Positions 36,572 through 43,908 of a DNA stretch of 64,000 nucleotides are shown here, in pieces. This stretch comes from Roseateles subflavus. GTDB taxonomy: Bacteria; Pseudomonadota; Gammaproteobacteria; Burkholderiales; Burkholderiaceae_C. The stretch's first letter is position 1. Every line of letters starts with the position of its first letter. The position numbers and the translations under genes are program-made. The stretch covers positions 62,001 through 126,000 of the forward strand of contig NZ_JASVDS010000005.1 of the NCBI RefSeq assembly GCF_030285365.1, in the 5' to 3' direction. The notes under the pieces were generated by a model. That model saw only the letters and a program-made list of their open reading frames with translations, was not told the origin of the DNA and searched no databases.

Positions 36572-36760
36572 TCAGCCTTCCTGGCCGGGCGCCGCTGCGG
36601 TACTCGGGTTGCCAGGCTCGCCCTCGTCGGCCGGCGCGCCGTCGTCCGGGCGGCCGCCCTGCTGCTTGCGGGCCCGCTTCTCAGCGGCCTTTTCCTCGGC
36701 TTTGCGCTTCTTGGCCAGCTCGCGCTGGCGTTTCTCGTAGGAGTAGTTTGGAGTGGCCAA
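36572..36760 (-). CDS. Small basic protein of unknown function
   Basis: The protein has 62 residues from a TTG start: (M)[19 protein letters not shown], a Lys/Glu/Ala-rich helix, then an acidic Gly/Pro-rich tail. AAGGA lies 7 nt before the TTG and decides the start; the longer frame from 36859 lacks a site. The N-terminal half resembles short conserved hypothetical proteins common in Burkholderiales. It is likely a charged single helix; nucleic acid binding would be a guess. It lies upstream of metG on the same strand with an 85-nt gap. Confidence 0.7.
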   Translation of the reverse strand: MATPNYSYEKRQRELAKKRKAEEKAAEKRARKQQGGRPDDGAPADEGEPGNPSTAAAPGQEG

Positions 36761-36918
36761 AGTCCCGTCCTTGTATCGCGACGGCAAGTCACCGCCAACC
36801 CGACTGTAGCGCCTTGCCGCGGGCGCCGGCCATGCCGGGGTGCAGGCGCCTGCTGCCATCCCGCTTCAGCTTGCGCGTGCAAACGCTTGCTGCATCAAGG
36901 GAAAGCGCTCTTCTGGCC

Positions 36919-36927
36919 TGTGGATAA
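36919..36927 (+). promoter_or_regulatory. DnaA-box-like TGTGGATAA
   Basis: TGTGGATAA is the exact complement of the consensus DnaA box TTATCCACA. It is followed by GTTTGTGGG, as in the composite repeat, but the second half of the repeat is not at its expected place. Confidence 0.5.
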
Positions 36928-37300
36928 GTTTGTGGGAAACGCCGTGAAAACCACGCGTTGGCGGGGGCGTCTGCCGACGCGTGACCGGCGAGTCTCCAGG
37001 GAGTGGTTCAAAAAGTCCTTCTAAATCATGAGCTTGCGAACGACGTCGCCGGCGGACGCGGGGGCCGTCCGCGCAAGGCCCGGGGGCCGCCCATTGGGGA
37101 TAAGCCGGAGGCGGCGGCGCGCGTGGACGCGCTCGCCTGTGTCAATTGGCGCCACCTCCCCAGGCCGATGGAGAGGCCTGCCGGATGGCAGGGCGGTCGA
37201 GCGCCTCGTCATCAAACTTGGCGCATTGAGCTCAAGTAGCTTGGAGGGAGTATCGCCAAGTGCTTGATTCATCGGGACTAATGAAAGCTGTCCACTGATG

Positions 37301-37358
37301 CTGTGGATAAGTTTGTGGAGAAGCCGGATCGGCAGGGGCTAAATGCTTGATTCATCGG
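37301..37358 (+). repeat. Composite repeat, copy 1
   Basis: The left part CTGTGGATAAGTTTGTGG contains a DnaA-box consensus. The right part GCTAAATGCTTGATTCATCG has its AAATGCTTG starting exactly 40 nt after the first base of the left part, the same distance as in the copies at 37645 and 40658. It is non-coding. Confidence 0.65.
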
Positions 37359-37644
37359 CGCCGGAGGTAGGTTGCCTCAAAATCTTGCACTTCCGTGACG
37401 GCTATATGAATCAATGACTTAGCGCTTCGCTGCCGCAGGCGGAGGGCGTCTCGGCAGGGTTGGATGCCATTGTTTCCTTCTGAAACGCCGGGTCTGGCCG
37501 ATGGGGATAAGTCTGTCGCCGAGGGGCCGCTGCGCTGGCAAATCAAGCCCCGGCTGTGGTGCAAATGGGGGACAGCGCCACGGCCCCAGGGCGGTCATGC
37601 CGCCGCGGGCCGCCCCCCTGCCGTCCGGCAGGCATCCCCAGGGA

Positions 37645-37702
37645 CTGTGGACAAACTTGTGAGTCCGCTGAAGAAAGTGACGCTAAGTCCTTGATGGCAT
37701 TG
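37645..37702 (+). repeat. Composite repeat, copy 2
   Basis: CTGTGGACAAACTTGTGA on the left and GCTAAGTCCTTGATGGCATT on the right. AAGTCCTTG starts at 37685, again 40 nt after the first base of the unit. It lies about 110 nt before the minC -10 box. Confidence 0.6.
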
Positions 37703-37811
37703 CCTTTACCTTGGCCTGCTCAAGAATGCAGCAAGACGGCGCCTGCCGGGCGGGGAGGGCCCGCCCCCGGCCATGCGGGGGAACGCGGAGAGGCGGCCTC
37801 GTTCTGGCAGC

Positions 37812-37817
37812 TAAAAT
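37812..37817 (+). promoter_or_regulatory. Candidate -10 box for minCDE
   Basis: GCTAAAATGCC contains TAAAAT, a good -10 hexamer, 29 nt before the chosen minC ATG. TTCTGG just upstream is too close to be a -35 element. Confidence 0.5.
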
Positions 37818-37846
37818 GCCGCGATTTGCAGCCAATGGCCGGATTC

Positions 37847-38701
37847 ATGGGGCAGGGAACCGTTTCGCAGAAGTCAGAGAAGGCGTCCACCAACGCCGCG
37901 CCGGACAAGGCCGCCCCGCTGGAGGTGTTCGAGCTTCGCAGCGCCTCCATCGCCGCCTTCAGCCTGGTGCTGCGCAGCAGCGACCTCCAGCAACTGGGGG
38001 AGGCCCTGCAGCAGCGCCTGGGTGACACGCCGGAGGTGTTCAGCCAGGACCCGGTCGTGCTGGACCTGAGCCAGCTGCCCGCCGCGCCGGCCATGACCGA
38101 CGACGGCCAGCTGAGCCTCGAGGCCGCGGCCGTCCAGCTCGATTTCCCCGCCCTGATCGCGCTCCTGCGCCGCTTCCGCATGCAGGCCGTGGCCGTCAGC
38201 GGCGCCAGCGCCGAGCAGCTGGCCGCCGCACAGGCCGCCGGTCTGGCCGAGGCTGATGTGCCGGCCCAGCGCACGGAAGCGCCGCGGGTCGAGACCGTGG
38301 TGAAGGAGGTCGTGCGTGAGGTCATCGTCGAGCGCGAGGTGCCGGTTGCGGCGCCCGCCGAGCCGGCCCGCACGGTCATCCTGGACAAGCCCCTGCGCTC
38401 CGGCCAGCAGGTCTACGCCAAGGGCGCGGACCTGGTCGTGATGGCGCTCGTCAACCACGGTGCCGAGGTCATCGCCGACGGCAACATCCACGTCTACGCC
38501 CCCCTGCGTGGCAAGGCAATTGCCGGGGCCCGCGGGAACACCGAGGCGCGCATCTTCGCGGCCAGCCTCGAAGCCGAACTGATCGCCATCGCCGGCATCT
38601 ATCGCACCACCGAGAACCCGCTGCCCGCCGAGGTGCTGGGCAAGCCCGCCCAGGTGCGGCTCGAGGGCGAGAAGCTGGTGATGGAAGCCCTGAAACTCTG
38701 A
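37847..38701 (+). CDS. minC: Septum site-determining protein MinC
   Basis: The protein has 284 residues from ATG 37847; ATG 37835 (MAGFMGQ) is in frame and also possible, but has no Shine-Dalgarno, while GGCCGGA lies before 37847. The N-terminal FtsZ-inhibiting domain (FELRSASIAAFSLVLRSSDL) is joined by a Glu/Val-rich linker (VVKEVVREVIVEREVPV) to the C-terminal beta-helix domain (KPLRSGQQVYAKGADLVVMA, IHVYAPLRGKAIAGARG). It blocks FtsZ rings at the poles with MinD. It leads a minCDE operon. Confidence 0.96.
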   Translation: MGQGTVSQKSEKASTNAAPDKAAPLEVFELRSASIAAFSLVLRSSDLQQLGEALQQRLGDTPEVFSQDPVVLDLSQLPAAPAMTDDGQLSLEAAAVQLDFPALIALLRRFRMQAVAVSGASAEQLAAAQAAGLAEADVPAQRTEAPRVETVVKEVVREVIVEREVPVAAPAEPARTVILDKPLRSGQQVYAKGADLVVMALVNHGAEVIADGNIHVYAPLRGKAIAGARGNTEARIFAASLEAELIAIAGIYRTTENPLPAEVLGKPAQVRLEGEKLVMEALKL

Positions 38702-38756
38702 GCCGCCTGATGTCCGGGCGGCCGATCAACGAATTTTTGAAGAAGGAAGGCAATCG

Positions 38757-39572
38757 ATGACCAAGATCGTCGTGGTGACCTCGGGCAAAGGGGGCGTGGG
38801 CAAGACCACGACCAGTGCCAGCTTTGCAACCGGCCTCGCCATGCGCGGCTACAAGACCGCGGTGATCGACTTCGACGTGGGCCTGCGCAACCTGGACCTG
38901 ATCATGGGCTGCGAGCGCCGCGTGGTCTACGACCTGATCAACGTCATCAACGACGAGATCAAGCTCACGCAGGCCCTCATCAAGGACAAGCAGCTCGAGA
39001 AGCTCTACATCCTGGCCGCCTCCCAGACCCGCGACAAGGACGCCCTCACGCAGGAAGGCGTGGAGCGCGTGCTGGACGAGCTCAAGTCCATGGAGTTCGA
39101 CTACATCATCTGCGACTCCCCGGCCGGCATCGAGACGGGCGCGCTGATGGCCATGCACTACGCCGACGAGGCGCTGGTGGTGACCAATCCCGAGGTCTCC
39201 TCCGTGCGCGACTCGGACCGCATCCTGGGCATGCTCAACAGCAAGACCAAGCGCGCCATCGAAGGCAAGGAGCCCGTCAAGGAGCACCTGCTGATCACGC
39301 GCTACAACCCGAACCGGGTCGAGGGTGGCCAGATGCTGTCGCTGGAAGACATCCACGAGATTTTGCGCACGCCGCTGATCGGCGTGATCCCGGAGAGCGA
39401 GATCGTGCTGCAGGCCTCCAACCAGGGCCTGCCCGCCATCCACATGAAGGGCACGGATGTGGCCGAGGCCTATGCCGACGTGGTGGCCCGATTCCTGGGC
39501 GAGGACAAGCCCATGCGCTTCATCGAGGCCGTCAAGCCGGGCTTCTTCAAGCGCCTGTTCGGCGGCAAGTGA
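38757..39572 (+). CDS. minD: Septum site-determining ATPase MinD
   Basis: The protein has 271 residues, the usual length. The deviant Walker A is [19 protein letters not shown], with [20 protein letters not shown] after it and [10 protein letters not shown] as Walker B. The C-terminal amphipathic membrane helix is present ([14 protein letters not shown]). It recruits MinC to the membrane and oscillates with MinE. AAGAAGGAAGG precedes the ATG. Confidence 0.98.
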   Translation: MTKIVVVTSGKGGVGKTTTSASFATGLAMRGYKTAVIDFDVGLRNLDLIMGCERRVVYDLINVINDEIKLTQALIKDKQLEKLYILAASQTRDKDALTQEGVERVLDELKSMEFDYIICDSPAGIETGALMAMHYADEALVVTNPEVSSVRDSDRILGMLNSKTKRAIEGKEPVKEHLLITRYNPNRVEGGQMLSLEDIHEILRTPLIGVIPESEIVLQASNQGLPAIHMKGTDVAEAYADVVARFLGEDKPMRFIEAVKPGFFKRLFGGK

Positions 39573-39585
39573 AGGAGCGGCCACG

Positions 39586-39846
39586 ATGGGATTCCTCTCG
39601 TTTTTCATTGGTGAAAAGAAGAGCACGGCCAGCGTCGCCAAGGAGCGCCTGCAGCTGATCCTGGCCCATGAGCGCAACGGCCGCAGCGCCAGCCCCGACT
39701 ACCTGCCCCAGCTGCAGAAGGAGCTGGTGGCGGTGATCTCCAAGTACGTCTCCATCAACCCGGACGACATCAAGGTCCACATGGAGCGCCAGGACAACCT
39801 GGAGGTGCTGGAGGTCAAGATCGAGCTGCCCGAGCCGGGGCGCTGA
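39586..39846 (+). CDS. minE: Cell division topological specificity factor MinE
   Basis: The protein has 86 residues. [20 protein letters not shown] and [20 protein letters not shown] are the MinD-binding region, followed by the dimer domain. It stimulates MinD ATPase and confines MinCD to the poles. GAAGGAG lies before the ATG, 13 nt after the minD stop. A strong terminator follows. Confidence 0.98.
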   Translation: MGFLSFFIGEKKSTASVAKERLQLILAHERNGRSASPDYLPQLQKELVAVISKYVSINPDDIKVHMERQDNLEVLEVKIELPEPGR

Positions 39847-39869
39847 GCCTTCGCCGGCCTCTCAAATGC

Positions 39870-39902
39870 AAAGGGCCAGTCCTCGCGGACCGGCCCTTTT
39901 TT
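39870..39902 (+). terminator. Terminator after minE
   Basis: AAAGGGCC-AGTCC, loop TCGC, GGAC-CGGCCCTTT forms a long GC-rich stem followed by TTT. It sits between the convergent minE and acyltransferase genes; the A-run on the left could let it work both ways. Confidence 0.88.
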
Positions 39903-39919
39903 GCTGCCTGCGCGAGTGT

Positions 39920-40510
39920 TCAGGCGTGGTCGAACTGCGAGGCGTTCTTGCCCTTGAACGGGGCGTAGAAGGCCTTGATCTGGGCCATGTCGGCCTCGAT
40001 GTCGCCCGTGGGCACGAAGACTGGGCCCAGGCCGCTGAGCTTGCGGGCGTAGTCCATGTAGGCCATCACGATGGGGACCTCGGCGGTGACGGCGATCCAG
40101 TAGAAGCCGGTCTTCCAGTAGCGCGTCTTGCTGCGCGTGCCCTCGGGCGGCACGACCAGCTGCAGCGGGCCGTCGGCCGCCTTGATGGCGTCGGCGGAGG
40201 CGGCGACGAGGTTGCTGCTCTTCTCGCGCTGCACGGCGATGCCGCCCAGCCAGCGCATGACGGGTCCGAAGGGGAAGCGGAAGATCTGCGCCTTGCCCAT
40301 CCAGTAGATGTTCAGGCGCAGGGCGAAGGCCACCATCAGCGTGTAGGGCAGGTCCCAGTTGCTGGTGTGCGGCGCGGCGATCAGCACGCACTTGTCCTGA
40401 CCCGCGGGCAGGGCGCCATCCAGCTTCCAGCCCGTCAGCCGCAAGAAACCCACCGAGAACGCCCGCAGCACGGTGTTGACGACGGGGGTGGTGAAGATGG
40501 TGCGATGCAT
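39920..40510 (-). CDS. PlsC-like lysophospholipid acyltransferase family protein
   Basis: The protein has 196 residues from ATG 40510. It has the acyltransferase block I (APHTSNWDLPYTL, HX4D), block II (RWLGGIAVQRE) and block III (VVPPEGTRSKTRYWKTGFY). Family members move acyl chains to lysophosphatidic acid or other lipids; the substrate here is not known, and it is short for a canonical PlsC. A second gene of the same type lies at 56720-57400. It is convergent with minE. Confidence 0.88.
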   Translation of the reverse strand: MHRTIFTTPVVNTVLRAFSVGFLRLTGWKLDGALPAGQDKCVLIAAPHTSNWDLPYTLMVAFALRLNIYWMGKAQIFRFPFGPVMRWLGGIAVQREKSSNLVAASADAIKAADGPLQLVVPPEGTRSKTRYWKTGFYWIAVTAEVPIVMAYMDYARKLSGLGPVFVPTGDIEADMAQIKAFYAPFKGKNASQFDHA

Positions 40511-40743
40511 GCGGGGCCGGGTGTTGAAAGACAGCCCGCCATTATCCCGTCCGCCAGCAGGGGCACGCCTGCCCATTTCTGCAGCAGATCAACAAAGTCC
40601 GTGAAGAAACAAGCACTTGCGGCAGCGCTGCAGAGGCCATGCACGGACTTGTCCACAGGCGCTGTGGATGCCGGAGGCGGGCTGGCACGCGCCGCGTGGC
40701 ACCGGGCGGAGGGCACGATGCGGAGGGCACCAAGCGGCGGGCA
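40511..40743. other. Intergenic region with inverted copy of the composite repeat
   Basis: A 233-nt gap between the acyltransferase start and the ferredoxin stop. Apart from the repeat at 40606-40658 I see a CTGTGGAT at 40662-40669 and no gene. Confidence 0.5.
40606..40658 (-). repeat. Composite repeat, copy 3, inverted
   Basis: On the minus strand CTGTGGACAAGTCCGTG begins at 40658 and GCAAGTGCTTGTTTC ends at 40606. AAGTGCTTG starts exactly 40 nt after the first base, as in copies 1 and 2. Its orientation is opposite to theirs, so copies 2 and 3 flank minCDE and the acyltransferase gene as inverted repeats 2.9 kb apart. Confidence 0.6.
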
Positions 40744-41091
40744 CTAGGCGGGAGGATCGTCCGGGAGCGCCTCGATCACCAGGTCCGAGCGGGGGCGGGC
40801 GACGCAGGGCAGGAACCAGCCCTCGGCCTTTTCCTCCGCGCTGAGGCCCGGCCACTCGACCACATAGCGGATCTCGCCCGATACCAGGCGGCGCATGCAG
40901 GCCCGGCAGGTGCCGGCGCGGCAGGAGCTCAGCAGGCCGCCGCCCTCGCGCAGGCTCGCGCGCAGGACGGTGGTGTCGGCGGGCGCATCAAAGCCCCCGT
41001 CCAGCGGGACGGCCGGATCCGGCAGCCCCGCGCTGAAGCGGATGCGGAACGTGCGGGGCGCCTCGGCGGCAGGGGCGGACTGTGGCGGCAT
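40744..41091 (-). CDS. [2Fe-2S] ferredoxin-like protein
   Basis: The protein has 115 residues. CRAGTCRAC (C-x4-C-x2-C) followed by a fourth Cys in WFLPCVARP is the plant-type [2Fe-2S] ligand set, and LRASLREGGGLLSSCRAG is the usual preceding sequence. It carries electrons to an unknown partner; no reductase or oxygenase is adjacent. The ATG at 41091 (MPPQSAPAAE) is chosen; a longer frame to 41193 is not supported by a binding site. It is divergent from the CheX-like gene. Confidence 0.88.
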   Translation of the reverse strand: MPPQSAPAAEAPRTFRIRFSAGLPDPAVPLDGGFDAPADTTVLRASLREGGGLLSSCRAGTCRACMRRLVSGEIRYVVEWPGLSAEEKAEGWFLPCVARPRSDLVIEALPDDPPA

Positions 41092-41195
41092 CGGCACATC
41101 ATGCCAGCCCGGTGGCCGCTTTCGTGAAATGCGAGACGGCGCGGGCCCGCGGGACCCGAGCGCCCGCCGCGGCGAAGGCAGACACTCCGCCACAC

Positions 41196-41705
41196 ATGGA
41201 CGCCCCGCGCCTCCCTCCTGAACTGGCTGCGACGCTGGCCAGCGCCTGGCTTTCGCTGGCGGGGGAGCCCTGTGCCTTCACGAGCCTGGATGCCATGCCC
41301 CCGCGGCTGCCGGGCGATGCCTGCTTCCTGCTGCCGGTGCTGCGTGCCGACCTGCGGGAGGCCGGCCGGGTGCTGCTGGTGCTGGGGGACGACGACGCCC
41401 ATCACCTGGGCGCCTCCATGTTCGGCCTGCCGCTGGACGAGCTCGCGCCCGCGGACGTGGACGATGCGAACGCCGAGCTCTGCAACATCTTCGGCAGCTG
41501 CGTGGTGAAGGCCCTGGACGACAGCCATGAGCTGGAACTGGGCCTGCCCGAGCGCACCTCGGTCGGGCATGTCGAGGAGCTCTGCGCCGGCTGCCCGCCG
41601 CGCCTGACGCTGGCTGCCACATTGGGGCCACGGCATGTTGTCGTGGCCTATTTCGAAGACGATCCGCTCCCGCCCCCGTCTTCCAAGGAATTGCGCCATG
41701 GTTGA
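41196..41705 (+). CDS. CheX/CheC-like phosphatase
   Basis: The protein has 169 residues. VDDANAELCNIFGSCVVKAL has the E-x2-N motif (E94, N97) used by CheC and CheX to remove phosphate from CheY, in the expected helix, preceded by a beta-rich stretch (GRVLLVLGDDDAHHLGASMF). The assignment rests on this motif and fold pattern, not on overall similarity. Its stop overlaps the next gene, a receiver protein, by 8 bp, so that receiver is the likely substrate. No other chemotaxis gene is in the window. Confidence 0.65.
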   Translation: MDAPRLPPELAATLASAWLSLAGEPCAFTSLDAMPPRLPGDACFLLPVLRADLREAGRVLLVLGDDDAHHLGASMFGLPLDELAPADVDDANAELCNIFGSCVVKALDDSHELELGLPERTSVGHVEELCAGCPPRLTLAATLGPRHVVVAYFEDDPLPPPSSKELRHG

Positions 41706-42615
41706 CTCCAGCCCACCCTCCCTGCGCGTGCTTGTCGTGGACGACAGCCGCGCCATCCAGGCGATCATCGTCCGGGTACTGCAGAACGCCGGTCTCGGCC
41801 CCATGGAGATCGAGATGGCCAGCAACGGCGACCAGGCGCTGCGCATGGTCACGGCCCACCCGCCCGATCTCGTCATCTCCGACTGGCACATGCCCGTGGT
41901 GAGCGGCATCGAGATGCTCCAGACGCTGCGCCAGCTGGGCGGCAACCTCGTGAAGGTGGGCTTCGTCACGACCGAGACGGCGGACCGCCACCTGGACCAG
42001 GCGCGCAGCAACGGCGCCGTCTTCGTGATCAACAAGCCCTTCAAGGACGAGGTGCTGCTGCGCGAGGTGCAGGCCGCGCTGGCCGACCGCGTCGAGCAGC
42101 TGAAGGCGCCGCCGCCGCCGCCGGCCCCGCCCTCGGCGCTGGACTCCGAGAGCGCGCTGAGCCAGCTCGTGAAGCTGCAGATGGGGCAGATCCCCTTCCG
42201 GCTCATCGCGGCACCGGGACAGACGCTGGAAGACCTGCAGCTGCCGCACGACCTCGCGATGTATGCGCTCGAGGGGCAAAAGACGCCCTATGCGCTGGGC
42301 ATCCTCGACGTCAACGCCTGCTGCATCCTGGGCGGTGGCGGTGCGCGGCTGCAGCCGCCGCCGGTGCGCCAGGCCATGCAGACGGCCAAGCCCACGGTCG
42401 AGATGATGCAGTTCGCGGACCATTTCCTGCGCTCTGCGGCGGGCATCCTGCACCGGGCGGACGGTGTCAGCGTGCCGGCCCTGCGCATCGTGAACCTCGT
42501 GCCCAAGCCCTTCGACAAGCTGCAGGGGCTGATGCAGCGCAACCGGGGGCGCAGCGACTACCGAATCTCCGTCCCGGGCTACGGCGAGGGCAGATTGGCA
42601 TTCATTCGCTTCTGA
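41698..42615 (+). CDS. Response regulator with unassigned C-terminal domain
   Basis: The protein has 305 residues. A CheY-like receiver (about 8-128: DDSR at 15-18, D62 in VISDWHMPVVSG, K117 in VINKPF) is followed by a Pro-rich linker and a C-terminal domain of about 160 residues (TPYALGILDVNACCILGGGG, MMQFADHFLRSAAGILHRAD) that I cannot assign. Its pattern loosely recalls CheC/CheX folds, without a clear E-x2-N. AAGGA lies before the ATG, inside the preceding CheX-like gene. It may be dephosphorylated by that protein. Confidence 0.82.
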   Translation: MVDSSPPSLRVLVVDDSRAIQAIIVRVLQNAGLGPMEIEMASNGDQALRMVTAHPPDLVISDWHMPVVSGIEMLQTLRQLGGNLVKVGFVTTETADRHLDQARSNGAVFVINKPFKDEVLLREVQAALADRVEQLKAPPPPPAPPSALDSESALSQLVKLQMGQIPFRLIAAPGQTLEDLQLPHDLAMYALEGQKTPYALGILDVNACCILGGGGARLQPPPVRQAMQTAKPTVEMMQFADHFLRSAAGILHRADGVSVPALRIVNLVPKPFDKLQGLMQRNRGRSDYRISVPGYGEGRLAFIRF

Positions 42616-42625
42616 TGCTGCCGAT
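42599..42625 (+). promoter_or_regulatory. Possible sigma-28 promoter, -10 only
   Basis: GCCGATAA at 42618-42625 is a perfect FliA -10 element, 55 nt before the start of the coiled-coil gene. The sequence at the matching -35 position (CACATTCG) fits poorly. Confidence 0.35.
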
Positions 42626-42679
42626 AAGAGCGGGGTGGGCGCCATCGGTGCGCCGGGAAAGGATGAGGTCAGCCTGATC

Positions 42680-43774
42680 ATGGCGCTGGAGTTTTCGCTC
42701 GACAGCCTGGCGGTGGTGTCCGTCTTCGTGGCCAATGCCGCGGTGATGGTCATCACCATCGGCACCTACTGGCGCATGACGCGCTACGAGCAGAGCAACC
42801 ACATCCACATCGTCAACGCCCTGCGCGAGACGCGCGATGCCGGGCGGGAGATGAAGATCGCCGCGCATGAGCTCATCCGCATCGCCGAGCGGGGCGGCGT
42901 GGGCGGCGGCGGCGGTGGCGGCTTGGGACCGGCCGAACTGGGGCAGCTGGACGAGCTGATGAAGCTCGTTCGCGGCCTGCTGGACGCCTACGGTTCCGAG
43001 GACGACGGCGAAGACGCGAGCCCGGAGCCCGAGGCCCGCTGGCCGGACTCGGCCCACGAGATGAACTCCGAGCTGATGGAGCAGCTGCGGCGCAGTCATC
43101 GCAACGAGGTCGACCGCCTGGTGGCGCAGCGCCGCCGCATGCAGGTGGAGCTGGGCCTCACCCGCGAGCGCCTGGACGATGCCCTCAAGCAGCTCAGCGC
43201 CTCGCGACACCGTGGCGGCTCGGCCGGCGCCTCGCCGGAACTGCAGGTGTTGCGACAGCAGCTGGACGGCGTCCGCTCGCAGCTGCAGCAGGCACAGGAC
43301 CGCCAGTACCTCGCCGAAACACGCGCAGAGAAGGCCGAGCGCATGAACAACAAGCTCCAGAAGGAGCTGGAGGAGATGGCGCTCGCCCCCAAGGCCGCGG
43401 CGCAGAACACGCAGGCGCCGGAGATGATGAAGCTGCTGGAGCGCGAGGCCCTGATGCTGCGCGAGCAGCTGGCCGAGGCGGAGCGCACCATCCAGAAGCT
43501 GCGGGCCGAGCTTGCCGCGCTGGCGGCCAACCCCCCCGAGCATGTCGACCAGCAGGCGGTGGACGAGATCCGCGAACGACTGGAACGCGAGGTGGAACAG
43601 CTGCGGGGCAAGATCGACGACCTGCAGGACGCCCTCAAGCGCAACCAGGTCGAGAAGGAATTCATCGAGGATCACTACCTCAAGGAAGCCCAGAAGAACG
43701 AGGAGGCCCGCCTGGAGGCCGAGGCCGCCGCCGCGGCCATGGAGTTCGTGGGCAAGACGCCTGGCGGGCGCTGA
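42680..43774 (+). CDS. Membrane-anchored coiled-coil protein of unknown function
   Basis: The protein has 364 residues. One membrane segment near the N-terminus (LAVVSVFVANAAVMVITIGT) is followed by a Gly-rich run at about 74-84, an acidic stretch, then a long predicted coiled coil rich in Glu, Gln, Leu and Arg (about 135-355). I do not recognise a family. It follows the REC gene by 64 nt on the same strand, and a perfect sigma-28 -10 element lies between them. It could be a scaffold in the membrane for the neighbouring signalling proteins (inference). Confidence 0.8.
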   Translation: MALEFSLDSLAVVSVFVANAAVMVITIGTYWRMTRYEQSNHIHIVNALRETRDAGREMKIAAHELIRIAERGGVGGGGGGGLGPAELGQLDELMKLVRGLLDAYGSEDDGEDASPEPEARWPDSAHEMNSELMEQLRRSHRNEVDRLVAQRRRMQVELGLTRERLDDALKQLSASRHRGGSAGASPELQVLRQQLDGVRSQLQQAQDRQYLAETRAEKAERMNNKLQKELEEMALAPKAAAQNTQAPEMMKLLEREALMLREQLAEAERTIQKLRAELAALAANPPEHVDQQAVDEIRERLEREVEQLRGKIDDLQDALKRNQVEKEFIEDHYLKEAQKNEEARLEAEAAAAAMEFVGKTPGGR

Positions 43775-43801
43775 CGCCCGGTCCGCCCGGGCGGCGGCGC
43801 G

Positions 43802-43815
43802 GGGGCCAGGTCTTG
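43802..43815 (+). repeat. Variant copy of the dispersed 14-mer
   Basis: GGGGCCAGGTCTTG differs at one base from the exact copies at 6410-6423 and 60872-60885. Like the copy at 60872 it continues with CG. Confidence 0.4.
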
Positions 43816-43830
43816 CGCGGCAAGCTGAGG

Positions 43831-43836
43831 GACAAT
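43831..43836 (+). promoter_or_regulatory. Candidate -10 box for the YgjP-type gene
   Basis: GACAAT in AGGGACAATCGCGGGC is a common Burkholderiales -10 form, 72 nt before the ATG at 43909. Confidence 0.4.
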
Positions 43837-43908
43837 CGCGGGCTTTCCTGACTTCCCGTCCCGCCCCAGGCGCCCGCCGGCCATGCGCGGCGGACCCTGC
43901 CCCTGACC

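Larger units (their letters stand above)
36761..37846. other. Long non-coding region with DnaA-box-like sequences and composite repeats
   Basis: About 1.1 kb without a credible gene: short frames here have no ribosome binding site and poor codon use, and the DNA is visibly less GC-rich than its surroundings. It holds two exact TGTGGATAA boxes (36919-36927, 37302-37310), three related sequences (GGGGATAAG at 37096-37104, GGGGATAAG at 37503-37511, TGTGGACAA at 37646-37654), two full copies of a composite repeat (37301-37358 and 37645-37702) and several half copies (36881-36899, 37013-37030, 37258-37275, and 37401-37425 on the minus strand). The minC promoter lies at its right end. Confidence 0.75.

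Noticed and set aside
37021-37564. Small frames at 37003-37239, 37021-37272 (minus) and 37352-37564 (minus)
   Set aside because: No ribosome binding site, rare codons, unlike neighbouring genes, and they run through the repeats.
36919-37654. Chromosomal origin of replication
   Set aside because: There are DnaA-box-like sequences, but no dnaA, dnaN, rpmH, mnmG or parAB nearby, and no AT-rich unwinding element. Only two boxes match the consensus exactly.
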